This document shows positions 16,770 to 24,002 of a stretch of 50,394 nt of DNA, piece after piece. The translations under genes and the position numbers were made by a program. This DNA is from an uncultured Ruminococcus sp. Lineage in GTDB: Bacteria > Bacillota > Clostridia > Oscillospirales > Acutalibacteraceae. The stretch's first letter is position 1. Each line of letters opens with the position of its first letter. The DNA lies in assembly GCA_905234535.1 (NCBI GenBank), contig CAJOII010000008.1, forward strand, positions 1-50,394, read 5' to 3'. Under the pieces are notes generated by a model. That model saw nothing but the letters and a program-made list of their open reading frames with translations, did no database searches and was not told where the DNA came from.

Positions 16770-17840
16770 ATGGTTACTCCGGGACACCCGATCGAGCCGG
16801 GGCTTGTATCGGTTATTATGAGCAATTTCAATACCTCCCGCACCTATATCAGAGAGGCGATCAACAGTGTTCTGACACAGACCTATCCGCATCTTGAACT
16901 GATTATTATCGAGGATGCGTCAACAAACAATTCTCCTCTGGAGATCGTCTGCTATCAGGATCCGAGGATCCGTGTTTTTCACAACGAAGAGAACATGGGG
17001 CTTGCCGCGTCTTTAAACAGAGCGATGCGTCATTGCCGCGGAGAGTTCATCGCGCGGATGGATACCGATGATGTCTGCTGCCCGCAGCGTATCGAGCGTC
17101 AGGTGGAGTTTCTGCGTGAGCATCCCGATGTGGTCGTCTGCGGAACATGGGTGGAAAAAGTATTTGAGACCGATGCGCAGAAAACATCAAAAAAGATCTG
17201 CACCGTTCTTCCTGCCGACCGCGAAGAATACCGGATATACCTATTGTTCGGCAATTCGCCGACACTGGAGCACCCCAGCGCGATGTTCAATCATCGTCTG
17301 CTGAAGAAGTATGATATCAAATACCACGCAAAATACCGCTATGCGCAGGACTACAGAATGTGGGTCAGCTGTGCAAAACACGCTCCCTGCGCGATCGTTC
17401 CGGAGGTGCTGCTGAAGTTCCGCCGACACAGCGATTCCGTGTCTGCAGCGAAAAGAGACAGGCAGATCGAATATGCCTATCAGATCATACAGGGTCAGCT
17501 GGACGCGCTTCATCTGACGCTTCCGGACGATATGAAGGAATTTCATCGAGGATTGTTCAAAGACAGGAAGCCGTATGACATTCGGATTAAAAAATGGATT
17601 GAGCAGATGATTACCGCAAACAGAAAATATAAGGTTTATCATCAGAAAAAGTTTGAGCGGATACTGTGGTTCGGATGGGTGCGAGTCTGTTACTTTGCTT
17701 TGAGAGAGTCGAAGGGAAAAAAGGAAACCCTCAGAATACTCTGCTCGATCCCGATCCTTCGGTATCCGCAACTGGTGAGCTTATACACAAAGAGAAAAAA
17801 TCATTCTAAATTGCAAGTAAAGGAAGAAAACCATGGATAA
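16770..17840 (+). CDS. Glycosyltransferase family 2 (GT-A fold)
   Basis: 356 residues; ATG 16770 follows AAGGAG by 11 nt. GT2 marks: VSVIMSNFNTSRTYIREAI, EDASTNNS in place of the usual NDGSxD, GEFIARMDTDDVC with the DXD, and the ERQVEFLREHPDVVVCGT segment common in SpsA/WfgS-like enzymes. The 3' end overlaps the ABC permease gene by 8 bp, so the last transferase and the exporter are translationally coupled. Substrate unknown. Confidence 0.85.
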   Translation: MVTPGHPIEPGLVSVIMSNFNTSRTYIREAINSVLTQTYPHLELIIIEDASTNNSPLEIVCYQDPRIRVFHNEENMGLAASLNRAMRHCRGEFIARMDTDDVCCPQRIERQVEFLREHPDVVVCGTWVEKVFETDAQKTSKKICTVLPADREEYRIYLLFGNSPTLEHPSAMFNHRLLKKYDIKYHAKYRYAQDYRMWVSCAKHAPCAIVPEVLLKFRRHSDSVSAAKRDRQIEYAYQIIQGQLDALHLTLPDDMKEFHRGLFKDRKPYDIRIKKWIEQMITANRKYKVYHQKKFERILWFGWVRVCYFALRESKGKKETLRILCSIPILRYPQLVSLYTKRKNHSKLQVKEENHG

Positions 17841-18717
17841 CAAATCGGTCGAACCCTCTCGGTGGCTGATGGAGATCCGTCCTACCGACAAAAGAATGAA
17901 CCTGAACTTCAAGGAGATCTGGAGGTACAAGGATCTGATCTTGCTGTTCGTCAAGCGCGACTTTAAGGCAAGGTATAAGCAGACGCTCCTCGGCCCTGCG
18001 TGGGCGGTAATCCAGCCGCTTCTGACGACCGTCGTCTTCTCGATCATCTTCGGCAGTCTCGCCAAATTGACCACCGCGGATGTCGAGGGCAGCACCCTGA
18101 AGATGCCGGCATTTCTGTTCTTCATGACGGGAACGATATTCTGGGCGTATTTCTCGGGAACGGTCAGCGCGACCTCCAGCACCTTTATTGAGAATGTCCG
18201 CATCATGAGCAAGGTGTACTATCCCAGAATGGTCACCCCAATCAGTACCGCTTTTTCAAACCTGATCTCTTATTTTATCCAGCTCGCGCTGTTTGTTGTA
18301 CTGCTGGTCATATTTGTCGTCATCGGTATCGCGGAGGTGTCCTTGACTTGGTTCTCGCTTATGATCCCGGCGCTGATCGTGCAGATGATGATGCTTTCGA
18401 CCGGAGTGGGGATCCTGATCTCAGCGTTTACGACAAAATACCGCGACCTCAGGATGCTTGTTACCTTCGGGCTGCAGCTGTGGGAGTATCTCTCGCCGAT
18501 CCCGTACGGACTGTCGATGATCCCCGAGCGTCTTATGTGGCTGTATATGCTCAACCCCATAACACCGATCATTACTGCGATGCGTTACGCATTTTTCGGA
18601 ACCGGATATTTTAATCTCGTCTACTATTTGATCAGTCTTGCGGTCACGATCGTGATCTTCATCTTCGGTATGATTATGTTCAACCGCATCGAGAGAACAT
18701 TTGCGGATACGGTTTAA
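17833..18717 (+). CDS. ABC-2 type polysaccharide export permease (Wzm/TagG type)
   Basis: 294 residues, about six membrane segments. It opens with a cytoplasmic helix (FKEIWRYKDLILLFVKRDFK) followed by YKQTLLGPAWAVIQPLL, the hallmark of Wzm/TagG/RgpC permeases. The last loop has SPIPYGLSMIPERLMWLYML, NPITPII also conserved. With the ATPase gene 14 bp downstream it forms an exporter for lipid-linked glycan. Its 5' end overlaps the preceding glycosyltransferase gene. Confidence 0.92.
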   Translation: MDNKSVEPSRWLMEIRPTDKRMNLNFKEIWRYKDLILLFVKRDFKARYKQTLLGPAWAVIQPLLTTVVFSIIFGSLAKLTTADVEGSTLKMPAFLFFMTGTIFWAYFSGTVSATSSTFIENVRIMSKVYYPRMVTPISTAFSNLISYFIQLALFVVLLVIFVVIGIAEVSLTWFSLMIPALIVQMMMLSTGVGILISAFTTKYRDLRMLVTFGLQLWEYLSPIPYGLSMIPERLMWLYMLNPITPIITAMRYAFFGTGYFNLVYYLISLAVTIVIFIFGMIMFNRIERTFADTV

Positions 18718-18731
18718 ACAGGAGTAAAGAT

Positions 18732-19994
18732 ATGGAAGAATTGATGATTCAAGTCGAGAATGTCGCTAAGCGCTATCGCTTAGGTATGATAGGCAGGACA
18801 ACGCTTAGAGAAGAAATACAGAGAAAAAAGGCAAAAAGAAGAAATCAGGAGGATCCTACCGTCAAGATCGGACGGGAGACTGACTACTCTTACGGAGATA
18901 CTTTTTTGGCGCTTGACGGTGTCTCGTTCGAGGTGAAAAAGGGCGAAGCCCTGGGCATCATCGGACACAACGGCGCCGGAAAATCCACGCTTTTGAAGCT
19001 GATCAACCGTATCACCGCGCCGACCGAGGGCGTGATTCGACTCAACGGCAGGGTGGCATCGATGCTCGAGGTGGGCACCGGCTTTCATCCGGAGCTGACC
19101 GGCAGAGAGAATATCTACTTAAACGGCGCGATCCTCGGCATGACAAAAAAGGAGATCGAGTCAAAGATGGAGCAAATCATCGAATTCTCCGAGTGCCGGA
19201 AATTTATCGATACTCCCGTCAAGAGATACTCCTCGGGTATGTATGTCAAGTTAGGCTTCTCCGTTGCCGCTCATCTTGATTCGGAGATCATGATCATGGA
19301 TGAGGTGCTGGCGGTCGGTGATGTCGCCTTCCAGAACAAGTGCATCAGTAAGATGAAAGAGGTTGCCAAATCGGGAAAAACGATATTGTATGTCAGCCAT
19401 AATATGGCGACGATCCGCAACCTGTGCAATCGTTGTATCGTACTCAGCGCGGGCAAGAAGATCTTTGACGGAGAAGTCGAGGAGGCAATCGAACATTATG
19501 TGACCCGCGACTTTTCGCTCAACTCCGAAACGATACTGGATTCTCTGAAGAGACCCTACCGCACCACAGCGCTGACCCATATGAAGCGCATCACCTATCT
19601 CGGCGGAGAGAACGGGGTATTTGAGATGGGAGATATCCTTCGTTTTCAGCTCGACTGGAGCGCAAAGCGCGCTTTTGACAGGATGAAGCTCAGGCTCGGG
19701 ATCTTTACCGTCAGTCAGATCGCGGTCGGTGTGAGCTTTACAGAAGACTTCTCGGTACAGGAAGGGGAGAACAGCGAGATCTTCTCGCTGGATATCTCTC
19801 ACTTGCTGCCCGGTAAGTACTGTCTGGAGTTGTTGATGATCGAGCTTGACGACAACGAGTCTCAGGTCAAACATGATGTGCTGCATAAGGACGCGGTCAT
19901 CTTTGAGATCGTCGCCTCCGAGGAGAAGAAGCTGTTCCGCGCCGTGAACAGAGATTGGGGACATTATGTCCTGCCTGAAACGAAGTGTGAGTAA
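18732..19994 (+). CDS. ABC exporter ATPase with Wzt-type glycan-binding C-terminal domain
   Basis: 420 residues. Walker A GHNGAGKST (78-86), signature YSSGM (166-170), Walker B IMDE (188-191), H-loop SHNMATI. The first 60 residues carry the extra RTTLREE segment usual in polysaccharide ATPases. After about 250 a beta-sandwich follows (MKRITYLGGENGVFEMGD, LDWSAKRAFDRMKLRLGI), matching the Wzt C-terminal domain that recognises the chemically capped end of a finished chain in known systems. This implies that a complete polymer is exported. It partners the permease encoded just upstream. Confidence 0.92.
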   Translation: MEELMIQVENVAKRYRLGMIGRTTLREEIQRKKAKRRNQEDPTVKIGRETDYSYGDTFLALDGVSFEVKKGEALGIIGHNGAGKSTLLKLINRITAPTEGVIRLNGRVASMLEVGTGFHPELTGRENIYLNGAILGMTKKEIESKMEQIIEFSECRKFIDTPVKRYSSGMYVKLGFSVAAHLDSEIMIMDEVLAVGDVAFQNKCISKMKEVAKSGKTILYVSHNMATIRNLCNRCIVLSAGKKIFDGEVEEAIEHYVTRDFSLNSETILDSLKRPYRTTALTHMKRITYLGGENGVFEMGDILRFQLDWSAKRAFDRMKLRLGIFTVSQIAVGVSFTEDFSVQEGENSEIFSLDISHLLPGKYCLELLMIELDDNESQVKHDVLHKDAVIFEIVASEEKKLFRAVNRDWGHYVLPETKCE

Positions 19995-20053
19995 CCTTCG
20001 GCGAAGCGAGCGATCACTTAGCTATATAGAATGATCTGATGGAAACTTGAGAT

Positions 20054-20593
20054 ATGTATCCTGTTTACGCTTTATTTCGATATTTTCCCGAAGAGGTCCC
20101 GGGGAGGATCTTGCTGACGCTGTTGCTGCTATCGGCGGGGATCGTTACGGCGGTGATCCTGTACAAAAAAGGCAGGATCGCCAAAGGGGAGAGGAATCTC
20201 TTCGTTCTCTTATGGGTCTATACGCTTTGTGTGTTGTTTATCACGGTGATCGGCAGATTTATTCATGAAGACTTCAGAGCGCAGCCGATCCCGCTGAGCT
20301 CCTACCGAAGCTATCTTATGACGAGCAACATCAGAGAGCTGTGGGGGATCATCCTGAATGTTCTGATGTTTGTACCGCTCTCGTTCTTGACAGCGCAGCT
20401 TTTAAGAGAACATAGACCTGTACGGTTTGCGCTTCTCTGCTCGATCCTTCTGACGCTGACGATCGAAGCGCTGCAGTATGTGACCAGGACCGGTACCTTT
20501 GAGGTCGACGACCTCATCCACAACACGCTGGGCGCGCTCATCGGCATCGGGATATGGCTTCTGTTCCGAAGATTGAAGCGGAGAAAAGAATGA
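20054..20593 (+). CDS. VanZ-like membrane protein
   Basis: 179 residues with four to five membrane segments. The family signature is visible in the second half: NVLMFVPLSF, then EALQYVTRTGTFEVDDLIHN followed by TLGALIG. VanZ-like proteins occur in glycopeptide resistance and widely in Gram-positive surface-polymer clusters; their biochemical role is not settled. It is the last gene of the plus-strand operon, 59 bp after the exporter ATPase. The ribosome binding site is weak. No resistance genes lie nearby, so there is no reason to infer teicoplanin resistance. Confidence 0.85.
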   Translation: MYPVYALFRYFPEEVPGRILLTLLLLSAGIVTAVILYKKGRIAKGERNLFVLLWVYTLCVLFITVIGRFIHEDFRAQPIPLSSYRSYLMTSNIRELWGIILNVLMFVPLSFLTAQLLREHRPVRFALLCSILLTLTIEALQYVTRTGTFEVDDLIHNTLGALIGIGIWLLFRRLKRRKE

Positions 20594-20596
20594 TAA

Positions 20597-20752
20597 TACT
20601 AATCCTTAATAAGAACCTTTATCATCTATTGGACTAAATTCTGCATAGCTTTGTTGGACTCCTTGACAGGCGCCAGTCTGCCTGCGTTGTCCGCCGCGCT
20701 CTGCAAAATTTTTCCTTGATATCTTATTAAATCTTTTTATCAAGGATTAGTA
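20597..20752. repeat. MITE-like element with terminal inverted repeats
   Basis: TACTAATCCTT (20597-20607) and AAGGATTAGTA (20742-20752) are perfect 11-bp inverted ends of a 156-bp sequence. Inner arms also pair in part (AATAAG and CTTATT). The centre is GC-rich and can fold (GACAGGCGCCAGTC and neighbours). No gene is inside. It sits just after the VanZ-like stop codon. No transposase is present, so if mobile it would need help from elsewhere. Confidence 0.55.
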
Positions 20753-20765
20753 CAAAAGAAGAAAC

Positions 20766-20786
20766 GCCGCGGAGCTTTTCCGCGGC
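20766..20786. terminator. Bidirectional terminator between the polysaccharide operon and tmcAL
   Basis: GCCGCGGA (20766-20773) and TCCGCGGC (20779-20786) form an 8-bp GC-rich stem with a 5-nt loop. T-rich tracts flank it on both strands (ATTTTCATTTTTTA on plus; GTTTCTTCTTTT on minus). It should end the converging plus and minus transcripts. Confidence 0.75.
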
Positions 20787-20797
20787 ATTTTCATTTT

Positions 20798-21928
20798 TTA
20801 TTTGATTTTGATGATCCCCTCGGAGAACTCGTTGATGGACTCATTTCTGACAAGATTCATCGCGTGGGTCGCTCTGATGTCAAGATCGAATATTTCTTTT
20901 GAAGAATTATTGAGCGCTTCATAATCTGCCTTGACTTTCGCGACTAAGGGAAGAGCCGCGTCTTTGAGCAGGTGCTCTTTCCCTTCTCTGACGCCGAGTA
21001 TGCGCAGATAGGGGACAGGGGTGTTCTGGATGCTTGCGGTGACGCCGAGCAGCGAGTAGATCATGATGCGTCTTAAGCGCGCGTGGGTATAGCGCTTGGT
21101 TTTGACCGCTTCTAATATTTCTTCTATAGAATTATAGCGTTGAGCGGCATCAAGGATCCGATTCTCAAGCCCTTCGCTGACCTCGGAAAGCGCCGAGATC
21201 TCCTGAGCCGATCGGCACTTGAGCGTATAGATCACGGCGCTCTCGATCGCGCTGAGCGCCGCGGGATCTTTGATCGTCATCGGGGTATAGCGCGCGTAGT
21301 CCTCGCCTTTTTGTATCATCTGACGGATAGCGGATGCGGAGGCAATATCACCTGATGGGATCGAGCTGTCATGAGAGACGCCCTTTCTCTCAAAAGCGAC
21401 TGGCGTAATGCCCGCCTCCCGACAGGAGCGGATATACTCGATCGCGAGAATGTTGTTCGGCAGGCTCATCCAAGCTGACAGCTCCTTGCCGCAGACCTCT
21501 TCTACCGCTTCTTCGAGTGCTTTCGGATAGTAGAGACCGGTGGAGGATTTTCGCTTGATTAATTCTTTTACAGAATTATCTTCGATAGCATCGACGATCT
21601 TTTCGAGTACGCACAGCTCGCTCTCCGCGCCGAAGCAGAGCATATCGCACGAGAGTGATCTCGCGATCCTCACGCCGTTTCGGGCGAATACCCTCGCGCT
21701 TGATACCGCGTAGGCGGTAGGAAGTTCGACCACCAGATCGGCGCCGTTTAAGAGAGCGGCTTTGGCTCTTTCGTACTTGTTGACGACGGCGATGTCGCCG
21801 CGCTGCACAAAGCCCCCGCTCATGATACAGACGATCTCGTCGGCGCAGGTTGATTTAATTTTCTCTAAAAGAAATTTATGCCCATTGTGAAAGGGGTTGA
21901 ATTCACAGATCACCGCGGCGCGCGACAT
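20798..21928 (-). CDS. tmcAL: tRNA(Met) cytidine acetate ligase (TmcAL/YlbM family)
   Basis: 376 residues from ATG 21928, chosen because it gives MSRAAVICEFNPFHNGH, the family N-terminus; TTG 21940 with AGAGG about 10 nt upstream is an alternative adding four residues. CEFNPFHNGH is the nucleotidyltransferase motif. GGFVQRGDIAVVNKYERA and NGADLVVELPTAYAVSSA are also family marks. Known members activate acetate with ATP and acetylate the wobble cytidine of elongator tRNA(Met). Its position beside acetate kinase may be more than chance. The gene is unusual in containing four AT-rich mini-hairpins within coding sequence (see findings). Confidence 0.9.
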   Translation of the reverse strand: MSRAAVICEFNPFHNGHKFLLEKIKSTCADEIVCIMSGGFVQRGDIAVVNKYERAKAALLNGADLVVELPTAYAVSSARVFARNGVRIARSLSCDMLCFGAESELCVLEKIVDAIEDNSVKELIKRKSSTGLYYPKALEEAVEEVCGKELSAWMSLPNNILAIEYIRSCREAGITPVAFERKGVSHDSSIPSGDIASASAIRQMIQKGEDYARYTPMTIKDPAALSAIESAVIYTLKCRSAQEISALSEVSEGLENRILDAAQRYNSIEEILEAVKTKRYTHARLRRIMIYSLLGVTASIQNTPVPYLRILGVREGKEHLLKDAALPLVAKVKADYEALNNSSKEIFDLDIRATHAMNLVRNESINEFSEGIIKIK

Positions 21929-21954
21929 ATCCTTCACCAACTTTGAAAAACCTC

Positions 21955-21983
21955 TTGAAAAAGGGTTGATTTTGTACTATTAT
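21955..21983 (+). promoter_or_regulatory. Promoter of ackA
   Basis: TTGAAA (21955-21960), 17-bp spacer, TATTAT (21978-21983) on the plus strand. Initiation is expected near 21990, 40 nt before the acetate kinase ATG. Its -10 box abuts the -10 box of the opposing tmcAL promoter. Confidence 0.7.
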
Positions 21984-22012
21984 ATTATAGGTTGAATTTG
22001 TATTTTTTTCAA
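21984..22012 (-). promoter_or_regulatory. Promoter of tmcAL
   Basis: On the minus strand: TTGAAA (22012-22007), 17-bp spacer, TATAAT (21989-21984). The -10 box ends exactly where the ackA -10 box begins, so polymerase cannot occupy both promoters at once. Confidence 0.7.
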
Positions 22013-22030
22013 TACAGGAGGAGAAATTCT

Positions 22031-23236
22031 ATGAAAATATTAGTTATCAACGCGGGCAGCTCGTCACTGAAATATCAGCTGATCGATATGGAGACCGAAG
22101 AGATGATCGCAAAGGGCAACTGTGAGCGTATCGGTCAGGCGGGATCCTTCATTGGCCACAAGACTGCAGACGGCAGATCCTTCACGAAAGAGATTGATAT
22201 GCCCGATCACGCGAAGGCATTCTTAGCGGTCAAGGACGCGCTGCTTTCTGAAGAGTTCGGCGTTATCAAGGACCTCGACGAGGTCTGGGCGATCGGTCAC
22301 CGTATCGTCCAGGGCGGCGCGCTGTTCTCCGATCCCGAGCTGGTCACCGACGAGGTCATCGCCGGCATCGAGAGCCTGATCCCGCTCGCTCCTTTACACA
22401 ACAAGGGCCATGTACAGGCGATCCGCGGCTGTAAGCAGGTATTCGGCGACAAGACCCCGATGGTGGTCGTCTTTGATACCGCTTTTCATTCGACCATGCC
22501 CAAGAAGGCGTATATGTACGCTGTACCGTATGAGTATTATGAGAAGTACGCTGTCCGCCGTTACGGCGCTCACGGCACCTCTCACCGCTTTGTCTCTCAC
22601 GAGATGGCGCGTATCATGGGCAAGGATATCAAGGATCTCAAGCTCATCACCTGCCATATCGGCAACGGCTCATCCATCACCGCTGTCAAGAACGGCAAGG
22701 TCATCGACACCTCGATGGGTCTGACCCCGCTTGACGGCATCATGATGGGCACCCGCTCCGGATGTTTGGATCCCTCGGTCGTCACCTTCATCGCTGAGAA
22801 GGAGAACCTCTCTCCGGTAGAGATGAATGATCTTCTGAATAAGAAGTCGGGTCTCTTAGGCGTCTCCGGTGTTTCGTCCGACGACAGAGATGTCTCTAAG
22901 GCGGAAGAAGAGGGCAACCCCCGCGCGGCGCTCGCGCATGAGATGCTCTACTATCAGATCGCAAAATACATCGGTCAGTACTGGGTCGCGATGGGCGGCT
23001 GTGACGGCATCTGCTTTACCGCGGGCTTGGGTGAGAACCAGCCGGCGCTGAGAGAAGCGGTGTGCGGCTATCTCTCCTTCTTAGGAGTCAAGCTCGACAA
23101 GGAGATCAACGACGCGCTCCACGGCAGAACCGCGAAGATCTCCACCTGCGAGTCTTCTATCCCTGTCTATGTCATCGCGACCAACGAGGAGCTTGCAATC
23201 GCGAGAGACACCAAGGCGATCGTCGAAGCGCTCTGA
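22031..23236 (+). CDS. ackA: Acetate kinase
   Basis: 401 residues from ATG 22031, preceded by AGGAGG; an upstream in-frame start would lie in the promoter. Family marks: ILVINAGSSSLKYQL at the N-terminus, FDTAFHSTMP, RRYGAHGTSHRFV, CHIGNGSSITAVKNG, and GTRSGCLDPSVV with the catalytic Arg. It makes ATP and acetate from acetyl phosphate in fermentation, and can run in reverse. Phosphotransacetylase is not in the window. It has its own promoter and terminator, so it is probably monocistronic. Confidence 0.97.
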   Translation: MKILVINAGSSSLKYQLIDMETEEMIAKGNCERIGQAGSFIGHKTADGRSFTKEIDMPDHAKAFLAVKDALLSEEFGVIKDLDEVWAIGHRIVQGGALFSDPELVTDEVIAGIESLIPLAPLHNKGHVQAIRGCKQVFGDKTPMVVVFDTAFHSTMPKKAYMYAVPYEYYEKYAVRRYGAHGTSHRFVSHEMARIMGKDIKDLKLITCHIGNGSSITAVKNGKVIDTSMGLTPLDGIMMGTRSGCLDPSVVTFIAEKENLSPVEMNDLLNKKSGLLGVSGVSSDDRDVSKAEEEGNPRAALAHEMLYYQIAKYIGQYWVAMGGCDGICFTAGLGENQPALREAVCGYLSFLGVKLDKEINDALHGRTAKISTCESSIPVYVIATNEELAIARDTKAIVEAL

Positions 23237-23282
23237 TATTTCTTTGATAGAAATATAAATAATTCTGATACAGAATAATAAA

Positions 23283-23316
23283 ACAGACGAGGCAGCAGCG
23301 CTTCGTCTGTTTTTTA
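23283..23316 (+). terminator. Terminator of ackA
   Basis: ACAGACGA (23283-23290) and TCGTCTGT (23303-23310) form an 8-bp stem with a 12-nt loop, extended by A-T pairs and followed by Ts. Two small AT-rich hairpins lie between it and the stop codon (23238-23254 and 23262-23276). Confidence 0.85.
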
Positions 23317-23407
23317 TATTTGATAGGAAATACCAACAAACCGTAAAATATGAAATATACAATATGGATAATTGTAAACAACATATTACAGTAAAACCTA
23401 TCAAATA
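23317..23407. repeat. AT-rich 91-bp element with 11-bp inverted ends
   Basis: TATTTGATAGG (23317-23327) and CCTATCAAATA (23397-23407) are perfect inverted repeats around a strongly AT-rich core with no open reading frame of note. It lies between the ackA terminator and the end of mogA. It may be a small non-autonomous insertion or simply a folded RNA end. Confidence 0.4.
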
Positions 23408-23513
23408 AAAAAAGATGAATAGTCCCCGCTCAGTTGCACGCTGCGCGCGCACGAGCGATGGGTATACGAAAGCGGACGCGCTTGATGCGCGCGCTTTCTT
23501 GTTTCACTTTACC
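23408..23513. other. Intergenic region downstream of mogA with GC-rich stem-loop
   Basis: No gene is seen. AAAGCG (23469-23474) and CGCTTT (23492-23497) with GCGC inside form a GC-rich hairpin that could end the minus-strand molybdenum transcript, though no T-run follows it on the minus strand. Confidence 0.35.
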
Positions 23514-23987
23514 TTATTCTTTTTTACCGTAGAGCATATCGAGACCGTGCTCGAGCGCGGGCAGGACGAAGGAGAGGTTCTCTTTAGCCGCCTTGGGAGA
23601 GCCGGGGAGGTTCAGGATGAGGGTATTGTCACGGATGCCGGAGATCCCTCGCGAGAGGATCGCGCGGGGCGTGATCTCGGAGGATCGCATTCGCATATAC
23701 TCCGAGATCCCGGGGGTAGCGCGCTCTATGACCTCTTTGGTCGCCTCGGGGGTGAGGTCTCTCTTTGAGAAGCCGGTGCCGCCGGCGGTGACGATCAGCG
23801 CGATCTGCCCTTCTGAAAAACGGAGCAGTGTCTCGATGATTTTATTTTTCTCGTCGGGAATAATTACTTCTTTAACGACATCATATCCGGCATCTTTGAG
23901 CAGGTCTCTGACAACGGGGCCCGCCTGATCTTCATATATGCCCTCATAGGCTCTGTCGCTGACGGTGATAACGGCAGCGGTGTACAT
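23514..23987 (-). CDS. mogA: Molybdopterin adenylyltransferase-like protein (MogA/MoaB family)
   Basis: 157 residues from ATG 23987, 8 nt after AGAGG; a GTG at 23996 overlaps that site and is less likely. Marks of the MPT-binding fold: AAVITVSDRAYEG, IVTAGGTGFSKRDLTPEAT (with the conserved TxGGTG and Asp), and LPGSPKAA near the end. MogA activates molybdopterin by adenylation before molybdate insertion; MoaB-type paralogues look very similar, so the exact name is less certain than the family. It is the last gene of the minus-strand molybdenum cluster, 15 bp after the MoeA-like gene. Confidence 0.88.
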   Translation of the reverse strand: MYTAAVITVSDRAYEGIYEDQAGPVVRDLLKDAGYDVVKEVIIPDEKNKIIETLLRFSEGQIALIVTAGGTGFSKRDLTPEATKEVIERATPGISEYMRMRSSEITPRAILSRGISGIRDNTLILNLPGSPKAAKENLSFVLPALEHGLDMLYGKKE

Positions 23988-24002
23988 CGACTTCACCTCT
24001 CT

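Noticed and set aside
20054..20593. Glycopeptide resistance cluster suggested by the VanZ-like protein
   Set aside because: No vanA/H/X/R/S homologues are nearby; VanZ-like proteins are common in surface-polymer operons. The alr gene is 28 kb away and unrelated.
23238..23276. CRISPR-like repeats or a true terminator in the tandem AT-rich hairpins after ackA
   Set aside because: Only two short unlike hairpins are present; a proper terminator lies just downstream at 23283.
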